Below, piece after piece: positions 11,169-23,290 of a stretch of DNA of 64,000 nt. Source of the stretch: Zopfochytrium polystomum (taxonomy: Eukaryota > Chytridiomycota > Chytridiomycetes > Chytridiales > Chytridiaceae); the NCBI GenBank assembly GCA_025765615.1, contig JAIVFJ010000132.1, positions 120,324 to 184,323 of the forward strand, given 5' to 3'. The position numbers and the translations under genes are program-made. Numbering within the stretch: position 1 is the stretch's first letter; the number at the start of each line of letters is the position of its first letter. The notes beneath the pieces were generated by a model that saw only the letters and a program-made list of their open reading frames with translations, made no database searches and had not been told where the DNA came from.

Positions 11169-13504
11169 ATGCAGGGCAGCACTAGCACAGCCAATACCGC
11201 GAGCGGCATCCGCAGCAGCAACGTTTCGGGAAGCAGCACCAGTGTCAGCCCAGGTGCGAGTTCAGTGTCCTATACCAGCCTCGGAAATGGTGTGTCGGTC
11301 CCAGCCACGAACAGTGCGAGTCCGCCACGGCGTTCGGGCCCCGGGCCTGCACCGCCTGTTCTCGTCCACTCGTCTCCCACGGCGGCTGCCGCAGCAGCCT
11401 ACTATTCAAACTCTACCGCAGGCGGAAGAAGACGAAGCTCTGTCACCTCGCTCACAGCGCTTACGCCCACAGCATACAATGCAAATCTGACCAACGGAAA
11501 CTCCTCATTCGCATACCCTCCTGGGAATGGTATCCCTAGCAACAGCGTCACCCAGAGCTCGCCACCCTCCTCCCAAACAAGCCCGATATCTGGTGACAGC
11601 AGGACCTTGCGAAAGCGGGTCTTTGGAGACAGAAAGATTCCGTTCGCCGCCATCATCACCCTGGAGATTTTTCTTTGGTGAGACCTTGACGCATTTTGAA
11701 GCCTTCTCACCTAATTTTTCCTGCGCGAGCAGCTGCATTCTCGTTGCTGGAACCTTGATGTCCATATCGTTTGTGACTTACAATAAATCGACGAACGACT
11801 GTCTTGGTGAAAGTGAATCATCGAAAGTCAGCCTGACCAGTAAGATCCAGTCATCGGTCATGAAAGTCATTTCGGCAAAAATAGGTACAATCTGCATGGC
11901 AGAGGAGCTCACAATTCAATTGACTGGACACTTACTTGCTCCCACAGACAGTATTGTGGCTCAACCCGTGAGCTTTGTCCAAGAAGCACTGCGGCTTTCG
12001 ACTCAAGCCATAATAAGTAAGTACTCGGAATTTTTTGGTTGTGACGGTTACTCTTATACATTCTGCCTGAGACAGATCTCAACAACTATGACGCATTATG
12101 GAAATATTTCTACTTTCAGATTAAGAATCAAAACACGGTTGTCATTGTGTACTATGGGGACGATTCGTTTGGAGATTACGTAGGCATCGAAACAATCGAT
12201 CCGAACAACACTGCGCTCGGTCACTATGCGGAGTTCAGAGATGTGCGCGGCGCAAGCGGAGGCGTATCAGTTGAGTTCGTTTGCGCCTTTCCTCATGATG
12301 GCTTCTATTCCTTACAATTATGCTTAGCGGTGCCCGGAAAGCTGCTCGCAGAAAAATATCAACTGGACTGATCTTAATTACTTCAATACTGCGGAAGTGG
12401 GGAGTTCGGTGGTGCTGACGGATAGAGTAACTAGTGTGAGTGGGAGCAGGCTCTGTATCTGCAGATTTAAGCTAATACGACAAAATAGCGGCAATACAGC
12501 ACCAAAGACAGGATATGGTACAAATTAGCGTCAAATATAACCACAACGACTCCCGTGTGGACTCCTCCCTATGGTATAAAATTTTTTTCACCGCCACAAT
12601 ACTGAAGACTTTGCGCCAAATCTCTCCAGTGTTTGCGAACGGCCAAGACGTCGGAATCACTGTGGTAACTGTTTACTTTTCGGACTTAAAACTGTGTTCT
12701 TACTGTTTGTTTCGAGGCTCTTCCGGTTTCGGACACGACAGGGAAATTGCAAGGCGTTCTTGCGGCAGATATTACATTGACAGAGCTGAGAATCCAGCTT
12801 GAGCTCATCAAAGCGGATCTCACACCGAGTGCGTTTATCCTCATATTCACGACAGACGGAACCCTCGTTGGAACTTCTGTCGCGAATGAAACTCTGGCTG
12901 TGGTGAGTGGTTTCTCCCTTCTCCTGATTCGACTCGAAACCTACTCATGCCGCCACATATAAAGGGCACCTTCAATGAAACATTGAACTCGACTGTCTAT
13001 CGCGAAAAACACACAAACGAACTGACTGATCCGATTTCGCATCATGTGGTTGATTACTTGATTGGAGAATTTGGATCGATAGGGAATATCAGCGCAAATG
13101 GGACCTACCAACTTCCACGGACCGAGGTTATTCCCGCACTTCTGTTCTCTTACGCGAAAAAGTTGATCGGAACGCCGGGCTATCCCAATATTACGCTTAT
13201 ATTAGTAGCTGGCGCCCAGTCTTCAGACTACACCGCTGAAATCGACTTAACAAGAGAAAATATCAAGCACGCCTTGATTGGATATAACACGTGGATGGTT
13301 GCCAGCGCTGCCATTGTGGCCGTCTTCTTCATGCTACTGACTATCCCGATGACACTTATGTGGGTGGGAAGGCCGATGAGAAAACTGGCCACGAACATGG
13401 AACGAGTCGCGAAGTACGACTTCAGCGTTCTAAAAGGCACAGACAGGAACAAGAGGAGTCGAATCACCGAAGTGTGGATGATCCAGAACGCGTACTGGCA
13501 GATG
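11169..13504 (+). pseudogene. Two-transmembrane sensor (cache-like ectodomain plus HAMP-like linker), cut off before any catalytic domain
   Basis: ATG at 11169 gives about 165 Ser/Thr/Pro-rich residues, then TM1 across intron 11678-11732 (IPFAAIITLEIFL / CCILVAGTLMSISFV). An extracellular domain follows, with sequence typical of cache sensors of fungal cyclases and hybrid kinases: KIDSIVAQPVSFVQEALRL, then NLNNYDALWKYFYFQIKN, VVIVYYGDDSFGDYVGI. It is spread over several short-intron exons. TM2 is ASAAIVAVFFMLLTIPMTLMW (about 13300-13360), followed by a HAMP-like region (RPMRKLATNMERVAKYDFSV) and WMIQNAYWQM. Exon end 13504 is followed by a good donor (GTGAGT). The next 440 nt hold no cyclase, kinase or receiver domain, and GH5 copy 2 starts at 13949. 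Either the gene was truncated by the rearrangement that made the GH5 pair, or it is a receptor without an output domain. I favour truncation. Confidence 0.65.
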
Positions 13505-13864
13505 GTGAGTTCTGCCTTGAGAAACTTTCATGGTTTTAATTGCTTTCTCTTTCGTCCGGTTCCGCCGGTGGTATCATAACTTTAGGTTAACCGGTTCGCT
13601 ACTGGCATTGCCGAAAACCGGAAACTCATGTTCCGCGGTGCGGCTACCGCGTGACGGTTGCTTCACAATTTGTCCGTCCTTGTTACATAGTTGTTGTTGG
13701 GCTCTCCTTTCCCCCTATCCCAATCTTGAATGCCTTTAGTTGTTACAGTAATCCTTTTGCGTGTGTACTTTCCCCTTTGCCTTTTCCTTTTTTTGGATGT
13801 TTTTGGCTTAATACCTTACCCCCTCCATGACGATGCATTTTGTGATTGCCCTTTGAGTAGATCA

Positions 13865-13902
<38 letters not shown>

Positions 13903-13948
13903 GTAAGTTTGTCGGTTTTGTGCTTTGTGTCGACGTTGTCCGCACGCC
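13505..13948. other. Junction region between truncated sensor and GH5 copy 2, with poly-T run
   Basis: No coding match in any frame. It includes a run of about 34 T at 13867-13902, ending about 50 nt upstream of the GH5 copy 2 start. The sensor's missing 3' half would be expected here. Confidence 0.6.
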
Positions 13949-16239
13949 ATGTGGTGGTCTTGGTTTCGCCTGGCGGTGGCCGCGTTGACGCTGCGCCTCA
14001 GGGTCGAAGCCGCCACGATTATTCCGGAGCAGTCGACCCCAAATAAAATTTTGAGCACATCGGGACCCCTCTTCGTCGATGCCTCGGGCCGCCACAGGAT
14101 CTTCAGGTCTGATACATTGCCGCGCCAGCGGATGCACGCCTAAAATGCCGAACACGATACCGCGGGCTTTCCTATCAATGATAACGGGGGAAAAAATAAC
14201 CAACAAAAACAGAGGCACAAACGTGGTCTACAAAGCTGCTCCATGGCATCCGGACATCAGCCCGAACGCCGATCCGCAGTGGTCCTTCAATCAGCAGGAC
14301 ATTGACATTCTGGTATCCCACGGCGTCACTGCCATCCGGCTGGGTGTAATGTGGCCCGGCGTGGAGCCGGTTCGCGGCGAGTACAACACCACGTACCTCG
14401 ACGTGATGAAAACCATCGTACAGCGCTGCCAGGATGCCGGCATCTACGTTCTACTGGATTTTCATCAGTGAGAAAAGTGCTTTCGGGCGTCCCATATCTT
14501 GCTTGGCTGATTGCATCCCGCTCTTTCCAAAAAAAAAAAAAAAAAAAAAAAAAAAAACAAAGGGACGGCCTCTCAGAGAAGTTTTGCGGGGAGGGCGTCC
14601 CGCTGTGGGCAGCGCAGCCAGCCTTAGAAGGGGTGAGGAATTGTCTCGATCCAACAACCCCCACACAGAGAAGACACCACCAGCTCCGCGAACTGACCGG
14701 CGCAAGAGCAGAATTGGCTGGTAGGCTTTCCGTACCCCCTCAGCTGGCCCGACGAACTGAATACGGACGGGACGCCGAAAAACATTTGCGACAGCGTGTT
14801 TTTCTCGACGCTGCAGTTTTCGTTCGCAGCCGGATCCGCGTGTGGGTTACTATGGGAAAAAGCGATCTCGCTTAACACACGCTCCCAAAACGCCAATATT
14901 TTACTCCACCACGAAACGTGCCCAGATAAACGACTCTATGAGAATTATGACGGCTTGCTCGACTCTTTTGTCGAGTACTGGAAAACCGTGGCAAGGGCGT
15001 TTCTCCCGTTTGACAACATCGTAAGTCCTGTTTCCCTCGTGCTTAACACACACAAGTGAATCTTCATGCTCCCAACACCCAAGCTCGGTTACGATTTGAT
15101 GAACGAGCCGTTCGCTGGAGGTGATGTCAGGCGCGCCCGGTCCCTTCATCTTTTCCGTTGACCGCTCAGCCATTACAAACACTATCAGACGTCGTGAACT
15201 ATCCGCAACTGATCATTCCTGGCATTGCTGACGCTACCGTCCTTTCTCCTTTTTACGACGCCGTATCTGAAGGAATCAGGTTTACCTCGTCCACTCTCCT
15301 ATTAAAAGGTAGCATGCCGTAATCAAAGCTCTTCCCCGCACCACGCCCTTTCAACACTGACAGATCGGTCGACCCAAACGCAATGATATTTTTCGAACCG
15401 GTCACCTGGGACGCCGCAGTGGGGTTCACAAAAGTACCCGGGGGTGCGGGCTTTGCGAACAAATCGGTCCTGTCGGTGAGTTTTGGCAGCCCGCGTTTTG
15501 CGTCTCGCCCACGCTGACAGAGTCGAGGGGCGCGCGCAGTTTCACTTTTACCAGCCTCCAGCTCCCATGGACTTTAATGCGACGCTGTCCCAGAGGGTGA
15601 GCGATATGGCACGGCTTGGCTGCGGCGGCATGCTCACAGAGGTGCGTTGGGATGTAAGGTGTGGGAAAGTGGACAATTCCAACTAAAGCTGCACCTCCCT
15701 TCGACCCCCTTCCTTAGTTCGAAATGGGCTGGCAAAACGGCGCGAACGTGGCGCGCATCCGCGAGAAGCTGCAGCAGGCGGACCGGTACCTGGTGTCGAC
15801 GACCGGCTGGGAGTACACGGACTACGTCCAAAAGACCGGGACGAACAACGGGCTGCGGGACCCGGAGACGGGCAAGGTGCGAGCGGACATGGCGGCGGTG
15901 TATTCGCGGACGTACGCGACGGCGGTGCCTGGGACGCCGAGGTCCATGTCGTTCAACGACACGACGGCCGAGTTTGTCCTTTCGTTCACGCACGACGGGT
16001 CGTCAAACTACCTCGAAATACGAATGAACCCGAGCGTGTATTACAGTCAAGGTTATAACGTTGTCGTTGCCGGACGCGGCGGCGCGGCTTTGGCCAATGT
16101 GGATGCCTTTCGGGTGTTGCGGCCTGACGAGCTTGTGGCTGGGGCGTCAACGGGCTTTCTCATCATAGGGCCAGGTCCGCGGAGCAATGCAAAAGTTGCT
16201 CAGGGCACGGAACTGACTGTTTCTATCAGTGCAAAGTAG
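13949..16239 (+). CDS. GH5 endoglycoceramidase-like hydrolase, secreted (copy 2)
   Basis: ATG at 13949 with a signal peptide (MWWSWFRLAVAALTLRLRVEA). Family blocks appear in order: GTNVVYKAAPWHPDIS, WSFNQQDIDILVSHGVTAIR, WPGVEPVRGEYN, CGEGVPLWAAQP, FPYPLSWPDEL, the acid/base site YDLMNEPFAG (about 15090-15120), the nucleophile FFEPVTWD (about 15389-15412), then FEMGWQNGANVARI and the C-terminal beta domain to the stop at 16239. Both catalytic Glu are present. The protein ends TELTVSISAK: unlike copy 1 it has no Ser/Thr stalk or hydrophobic GPI-type tail, so it is probably released. Introns include about 14107-14211 and about 14469-14561; the latter carries 30 A directly before the acceptor, where pyrimidines would be usual. 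Frames stay open across the exons I traced. The two GH5 genes are in opposite orientation around the sensor gene. Confidence 0.87.
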
Positions 16240-16323
16240 TAGTTGCAAAGAAGTTGGTTTCATCTACTCAGCTCATTGTTTAATCATCAGAATCAGTATA
16301 AAACAACACAAAACATAGTCGTT

Positions 16324-17703
16324 CTACCAAACAGTGTGCGGATTCAGTTCTTGCATTTGAGCGTGGCGCTCAGCTCTTCTCGCCCTTTCCTCACTCCTGC
16401 CGCTATGGGAACCGGAAAGTGGTAGCTCTCGCACCACCGGTGGAGGTAGGGTGGGAGAAGTGGGGAGAACGGGGGACTTATCTTTCATGTTAACACCACC
16501 AAAAAACAACGAAGATTAAAATACTCAAATCTCACCACAACGCGATCGTAACGGTCGACAGCGATCGAATACCGCTCAAAATCAGTGGGGTTGGGCTCGA
16601 CCTTTGCCAGGCCTTTTGGCTTGTTTGGGCGCCAAAAGGGTAGGGGGATGTTACTTCCCCCGCCTCCTTCGCTGGGGGAGTTGGGTCCGCTGGCTTCGTC
16701 CACCTCGGCGAGGAGGGTGTTTTTGTGTTTGGGGACCATAGAGACAGAACGGTGTCGGCGCACCACCAGTACAGCTCCAATTGCAAGGATAGCCATGACC
16801 AAAAGACCCATTATCGTTCCTACCAACGCGCTTTTAGAAAATGCCGATCCAGATGGTTGGTTTGACTGAGATTGGCCGCTGGCAGGACCAGGACTCGCTA
16901 CGGGTGATCCGCGGTTCGTTGGCGAAAGAGGGCCTGCGGCGGTTGACGACGACGACGGCGAAACTGTGATGACCGGAGACTCGGCGACAGCACCTTGGCT
17001 AGTTTGGGGCAAGGACGAAGTGCCCGCCTGGAGCGTGGTAGGTCCTTCTGGTGATTCAGGTGCTTGGGCTGAAGTAGAGGCTGACGTTGACGACTGTTCG
17101 GTGTTGCGCATCAAGGACTGCTCTGAAGTTGAGGATGAAGTAGCCTGACAAAATGTTCCGTCAGTACTAGACATAAGAAGAGGAGAGGATTACAAACCGC
17201 AGCAAGAAGCCTGACTGATGCTGCAGCAGTGGTGGAGTCTATACTTAGTCCGTATATTTGAAAGGCATTGTCTGGCGAGACGTATCCACACAGTCGGTCG
17301 TGGTCAAGGGCGCAATTTCCGCAATGAGTGCTGGAACTAAGTGATGAAAGGCTTGACCTGCCAACGCAAATGCAGTTGTAGGTGAAGTCCAGTTCGGAAA
17401 GCTGCACTGCGAGATACTTGTAGTCTTGCAACAGGCTGGTGTATTTGGGTTAGCAACATTCTGAATGACCAAATCGTCATATTACCAATAGTCGACGCAG
17501 TTGTCAAAAAGGTATTCGCCGTATCGGTAGGGTGGTGTGGGGCGAATGGTGTCTACGTCAGACAGGCAGGAGAGTGAGAATGCTGTCTGCGCTGCTACGC
17601 CTGTGACGGTGGCAATCACAGCGAGGGACAGAAGGGCGGCAGCGTTGTGACTTAGCAGGGGTCGCTTCTGAACCGTTCTTGTGCGGCGGAGGCCTGATTG
17701 CAT
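16324..17703 (-). CDS. WSC-domain membrane sensor, cell-wall-integrity type
   Basis: ATG at 17703, signal peptide (AAALLSLAVIATVTGVAAQ), then a cysteine-rich WSC-like domain assembled across intron 17436-17485: YRYGEYLFDNCVDYC, LLQDYKYLAVQLSELDF, YNCICVG, HCGNCALDHDRLCGY, and a closing YG-type motif (AFQIYGL). The second intron (53 nt, acceptor TTTTGTCAG) joins this to a long Ser/Thr/Pro stalk, one TM helix (ALVGTIMGLLVMAILAIGAVLVV), a basic stop-transfer (RRHR) and a cytoplasmic tail. Intron 16477-16535 (59 nt) leads to the last exon, ending QMQELNPHTVW. Layout (signal, WSC, Ser/Thr stalk, TM, short tail) is that of yeast Wsc1-3 sensors, which signal wall stress to Rho1/PKC (family knowledge). 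Role inferred from architecture. Confidence 0.8.
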
Positions 17704-18198
17704 CAGCGCGGTTTCTGCGGAGGCTGTGCACGCCGTAGGACGGGTGGGGTGATCAAGCGAAGCGGACGGAGTGTCTGGCGGGGGGGACACCAGGGCTGAT
17801 GCGCGTGGTGCTGGCCGTGGTACCAGTGGTGGTGGTTGTGGTGGTGATGGGTTGGGAGAGAATACCAGCAGCATAGCCGCGGGTGTGGGTGTGGGTGTGA
17901 ATGTAAGTGCGAGCACTGCGCGCCGTCGAGGCGCCGGCAGCAGAATCTCGCGCAGTCGGCCAAGCAGTCGTGGTCGCCGACGTCGTCGTCCGCCTATCAT
18001 CGCTGCTCCCAGTCCACGGCGGCGGCGGCGGCGGCGGCGGCCTCGCCCACAACAGTTGCCGTCTCCTTCCCCTTTTGGGGCAGCCGCAGCCGCTACCAAT
18101 AATGACGCCATGTCCGTGCCGCGCAGCTGCGTGACCAGCAACGGCTTGCCTTTTCTGGGAATGTGTTTATCGCTGGGTTGTGTTTTGTTGTTTTGTTT

Positions 18199-18234
<36 letters not shown>

Positions 18235-18416
18235 CGTCGTCGATAACACACACAGACATGCTTTTGTCTCTTATCCTCCTTTTAACCCCCCCCTGCTCTT
18301 GGTTGGCAGCTCGGTGCTGAATTGAGGGGCTCTGCCCCTCTGCCTCTGCTCAACACAGTTATGCCAGCCGCCAACAACTTCAGTGATATCTGACGAATAC
18401 ATCGAACAGAACTCAC
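17704..18416. other. Upstream region of the WSC gene with poly-T run
   Basis: GC-rich sequence with GGC/CGG-type repeats (17990-18050) that open long but compositionally odd frames on both strands, and a run of about 27 T near 18208-18234. I see no gene here; part is probably the WSC promoter and 5' UTR. Confidence 0.5.
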
Positions 18417-18609
18417 CCAACATAGCACACCTTCTCCTTCAACTGCCTGACCGTTTCAAAATCGGCTGTTCGGTTGAAGGCGTAACCACGCACCAGTAGA
18501 AGTTTGGTAAGGTATTGGGTAATAATACAGCCAGCAACGTCTAGACGTCGATGGTGGGGAAGAGCATAGCCATTGAAGACCAGGATAACATGAGTCACAC
18601 CATTGCATC
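18417..18609 (-). pseudogene. Orphan exon of actin-related protein 2 (Arp2)
   Basis: A 193-nt exon with acceptor CTCCCAG and donor GTGAGT encodes a clear Arp2 segment: [52 protein letters not shown]. Arp2 is part of the Arp2/3 actin-nucleating complex. The normally invariant G-R-D after RRLDVAG reads G-C-I here, and neither the preceding nor the following Arp2 exons can be found within 1 kb on either side. It is best read as a transduplicated or residual gene fragment. It lies at the edge of the repeat-rich block. Confidence 0.75.
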
Positions 18610-18624
18610 CTGGGAGAGGAGGCC

Positions 18625-20640
18625 AAAGTGGCAGACACCGCTTCTGTGGAGGGAACATCTTCACCGTTGTCCTCCTCCACTCACAGGTCATCACAAGGAG
18701 CCGCTGAAGAGGCAGTTTTACCTGCGGCAAGCAGCAGTACTGCACACACCCAGCAGGCAGTCAAGGTGCAGCCCCAGCAACATCAAGCACAAAACCACAC
18801 CGGGCACCAAAGCAGACTGTGGATGTAGCTCTTGCCTGCTTTAACAGAGTGAAAAGGCCGGAAGGTGACAAAACAGGTCAAGTCACACAGTCGGTGTCTG
18901 GGGGGACCAGAACACGGGGCAGCTATAAGCCAAGAGAATGCTGGTTTTTTTTGGCTATTTTTTTTCCAACTGAGCACTTAACAGGTTATTTGATTTTTTT
19001 TTCTTGTCACAAAAACTCAATTTTCTCATTGCCCAACGTGCTGGAAAAAGGGCAGCCTTGCGAAAGATCACTTTGCCAAGACAAGCAGTGATTCCCCTCA
19101 AAACCCAAAGAGCCAACTGTGCACACACGCCATAACCTGGACAGCAACTTCCAGAACCCTTCTCCTTACCTGTGGAGGGTCAAACAAGAGACGAATGCTG
19201 CAAGGAAAGGCGTCAGAATGCATTGCCACCTGAAGAGCAGCGCTTTAGTAGTGAAATCCCACAGCTTACTTCCTCACAAGACCCACTTTTCCAACCTTCA
19301 GTTCACAATCTTCAGCATCAAGCTCTGAGGGCTCAGACCTACAAAGCGAGGAGCCCGACGAAGAAGAAGAACCTGAATATCACCTAGGCCTGGATGAAGG
19401 TGGGTTAGGTTTGGTTCAAACTGAAACTGAAATAAATTGCTCTGTTGAAAAAAACCTAATGGTCATGACAGAAACTCCAGCAGGCATCTCCATCAAGCAG
19501 TTTGTTATCAAGGCAACCATCCAGGGCAACTGAAGCAAAGGTACCAAGCCCTTATTCGACAAGCTGTCAACGACTTTAGCCAAGTGACATTCATGGTTCC
19601 ACTAGTAAGAACTACGGCTTTTCACTTCATATATGAAAGGAACTTTGTCTCATTGAACACTCACCTTTTCAAAAATTCCGAAAAAGCTTGTTTCTCTGCC
19701 AAGATCGGCTGCTGCACTACAGGCTCAATGATATAAAAAACTTTTCCGAAATGGGACGAGATGGACAAGGATGCCAAAGTTCAGGCCCAATTGAATAACC
19801 TATGTAGCATATTGAGATTCGACCCACGGGGTACACTACGCCCGTTACTGATGATCCCTTTGAGTACTCCATCCAATCACATTGGATGGGGTGTTTGAAG
19901 GGCTCAGTAGATTCAATACTTGAATGGGGCGCTCAGAAGGGCTAATCTGTTTTCAATAAAAAGAGATAGGCAACGGCGGCTGTTGTTCTAGCTTTGTTCA
20001 TCCTACCAGTAGGAACAATGCAATTAGAACATGCACAAAAACACTCAAACTACGCACTCTGCACATGTAACACAGCACAGCAAGCATGCAGAAGCAGTGT
20101 ACCACTGCCCCATGCTTCAGAATTTTGCTCTCTGATCTGGAATTCCGCTCTCTGCATTGGAATTCCGCTCCCTGATCTGGAATTCCGCCCTCTGCTGTGC
20201 TGTGCAATCTGAGCAATGAATGCAACAGGCATTTAGGAATCAGGGATTGCACCAATCACTGCATTTCTAAAAGTGAGATAAAACTGAGCTCACCAGAGAT
20301 CGCACCAATCATTGGATTTCTAAAAACAAGGAAAAAGCAGCTTGTTTCCCAAACAAGCTTCCTGATTTGGAAACATCCAAACCAATTTACAAGCAACTGT
20401 TTCTCAAACAAGCTGTAAATTGGTTCCTGGTGCTACTCAGCCCAGACAAAGTACTCAGCCCTGGCTGGTACTTAGCCCTGGGTGGTGCACAGCCCAGGCT
20501 GGTACTCAGCCCTGAATGGGTACTTAGCCCAGGCTGGGGGTTGGTGCTCAGCCTGTTTTATCTCATTTCTGTGGCCTGCTCTGTGCAGCCCACTGCTCCT
20601 CTGTTTTCTGATGGCTCCAACCTGCAGGAGTATAAAAGCA
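18625..20640. other. Decayed repeat DNA, no intact gene
   Basis: Only short broken open frames, such as an acidic stretch near 19340-19530 (EEPDEEEEPEYHLGLDEGG) interrupted by stops. The region is probably a remnant of a mobile element I cannot classify. Short imperfect repeats of GATCTGGAATTCCGCTCTCT occur at about 20120-20195. Confidence 0.5.
20440..20545. repeat. Imperfect tandem repeat, about 20-nt unit
   Basis: Four to five copies of a unit like ACTCAGCCCTGGCTGGT with small differences. It lies 90 nt upstream of a TATAAAAG (20632), so it may be the enhancer-like part of an LTR promoter. Confidence 0.7.
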
Positions 20641-23290
20641 GCAAACTCTCACAGAGATCAAACAAGGAATCCAACCCCCTCCTTGCTGCTTTGACAGAAT
20701 CCAGTGCAAAACAAGCCAACCTCTCTTCCTTCATTTGCTCTCTTCCCTCTCTGTCCACTCACTCCTCTCTCCTCTCTCCATCCTCTCACTCCTCTCCCTT
20801 CTCCATCATCACTGCTCACTCTCTCTTCGTCTGGGTGGGATTTCATCAAGTTTGCTCCAGAATGCCCAGTCAACCTTATTGCCGACAGGGACCTCCAGCT
20901 ATGTGGTTACTATCACTTGGCACGAGACCTCCAACCAGGTGTTATTCACCGCAGCAGTCATGAAGAAGGTGACCCAGCGGTTCTTCAAATGAACCTTCAG
21001 CACAGCCTCCAGTGGTACGCAACTGCTGCAAACCCAACCTTCAATTACAGCACTCAGTTTCTCGCCCATTGCGCCAGCAGATATTACAACTTTTTCACGT
21101 CAGCAGAACCTGCAGACACACACAGCATTCGTGCAGCATTTCTCAACAGCAAAAAACCAGACACTCGCCAACTGCACCAATGTCTAGGACACATTCCCTA
21201 TGCTCGACTTCGCTCCATAAAGGAACGACAAACCTGTGCTGACTTTGCAGACATAGACTTAGAAAGTGTAAGGCCTGCATTATTGCAAAGCAGACACATG
21301 CCTCTATTCCCCACACAGATCCTCTGGACAAGCTACCTGGAGAAGACTTGGTGTTTGACCTCATGGAGGTCAAACCCAAGTTCAGGGGGCAGTACGGCTT
21401 TGCCCTCGTTGCCATTGACTATGCCAGTAATTACATCTGGTCAACCAACCTACAACAGAAGTCTGATGCTTACCAGAAGCCATCAAAATCATTCAGCAAC
21501 TCCAGACTGTGTGAGACGTTCAGGTTAAGTCAGTTAGGTTTGATGGGGGTGAACTGAAGTGGACTGCCCTTGAACGCTTCTGCACCTTGCATGGAATACA
21601 GGTTGAAGTCAGTCCACCACACACACCAGAGCTCAACGGCAAAGCAGAACGTGCAGTTAGGGCAGTCATGGACGTAACTTGTTCACTCCTTCAGCATGCT
21701 GGCTCACCTTGGTCTTGGTGGGGTTATGCTATTCGACATGCCGTGGACATCATCAACACACTGCCAGTTCTCAGTTGTGGTTTGCTTTCACTGGCCGAAA
21801 TGCTACTTGGCTTTCCTTCCTGCATCAGCCACTTTAGGGTTTTTGGCGCTGGTTGCCTCTACCATGTGACAGCCAAGGAACGTGGCAGCACACATTAATA
21901 CAAGAAACTGGCAGAACAAGCACAACCAGCAATATACATTGGCAATACAGGCCAATCCATTGCCTGGATCATCAACATCAACACTGGTCGCGTTATCACA
22001 CATTGCCTCAATAACCTCACTATTGCTGAAGACAGCTTTCCCAAACTCAACAAATCAGATGATGAGGATGATGCTTCAGAACTACAGCATCACCCCATCC
22101 CCTTACTCTCCGCTGACGAACTTCAGGAAACCAACACCAACATCAAGGCCCTCCTTTGCGAAGCAAACTTACACATTGAACAGCTACCTGAGCCAGAACC
22201 AACACCAGTGGCCCCTGTGGAATTCGTAAAACGTGTCACCCCTGTGAGACTACACTGAGGTCTCAGTGATAAAGTCTAGGGATTTTATTCGCAAAAAAAA
22301 GCGTACCTGTCATAAAACCGCAAGGATGAGGACCCCTATTATTCTTCCCAGTTCTTTAGTTTCCAAGGCGTTATCAAAGTGTATTTGCAGCTAACCTGTC
22401 TTTATTATTGGGCCTGCTTTTACTACTTTCGTCTTAACAGTTTCTGTTGCGCCAGGGTTTTCTCAACATATTTTCTTGTTTAGTAACTAACAGAGGCTGC
22501 CTGAGGGCTGTACCCCAAGCCTGCCTAATTTATTATCTAATTTTTGGGCACTTGTACATACACACATAGGGTTGGGGGACTTAAAGCATTTGTGGTGGAT
22601 GCTCCAAGTCAGGGGGGGGGGTGACTTGTCAATTTTCTCTCTCTCTGTTTTTGGGCCATTTCGCTTTTTCCTTTTTTCTTCAATCTGATTTCTGTTCTTC
22701 GGCACCAATACAGAGTCCCTTCAAATCCATCTGGCTCACAAAGGTGAGGGTAGTGAGAGATGGTACACACCTGGGTGTGTACATGGTCCCTTTGTGGGGC
22801 TCCTCTTAAGGGGCTGTGGGTGGGGAACGCAGCTGGCCCCACCAGCGACTGTGTGACATTGCCAGCTCTGTGTTGGAGTGAGGATCCCCAGCACTTGCCC
22901 ACTGCGACGACGGTGGTGGTGGTGGTGACGACAACGGCGTCGTCATCCCTGCAAGGGTGTTGGTGGCTGTGCTCTGTGCGGCCCCTGAACACCTGCTCGT
23001 GCAGAAGCCATGTCAGGTAAATGGTCCAAGGAGTGGATTGCAGCAGAGCAGACTGAGATCGATACTCTTTGCACTTTAGCAGCCTTTGAAGATGTGGAAC
23101 AGCCCACCAACATTAACGTCATGCAGAACAAATGGTCTACAAGGTCAAACTTATACCAGACAGCAGCATTGAGCGCTTCTGTGCATGGCTTGTGGCTAAG
23201 GGCTTCACTCAACGTCATGGCATTGATTTTTGGAATACTCACTCCTGTTGTCCAAATCTATAGTCTTTGTTGGCTCATTGCCATGGCGGC
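20560..23290 (+). mobile_element. Decayed copia-type element (family 1 relative)
   Basis: A TATA-containing leader (TATAAAAG near 20632, then a pyrimidine-rich tract to about 20865) abuts copia polyprotein sequence. The protein starts in the protease/GAG-pre-integrase region (ECPVNLIADRDLQLCGYYH), continues with the integrase zinc region (HQCLGHIPYARLRSIKERQT) and core (SPPHTPELNGKAERAVRAVM), and resumes after the nested LTR with the start of the reverse transcriptase domain (MSGKWSKEWIAAEQTEIDTL). Frame shifts and small deletions against the copy at 40459-46916 (for example a 10-nt loss near 21265) show that it is dead. The leader reappears on the minus strand at about 56935-57148. Confidence 0.85.
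22242..23001 (+). repeat. 3'-truncated copy of the 1.4-kb LTR family, nested in copia
   Basis: Begins TGTGAGACTACACTGAGG exactly where the copia frame stops and follows the copy at 53502-54928 for about 760 nt. The right half is missing. Confidence 0.9.

Noticed and set aside
17771..18325. Plus-strand Arg/Ser-rich frame over the WSC gene's 5' region
   Set aside because: GC-rich triplet repeats; the spliced WSC gene on the other strand explains the locus.
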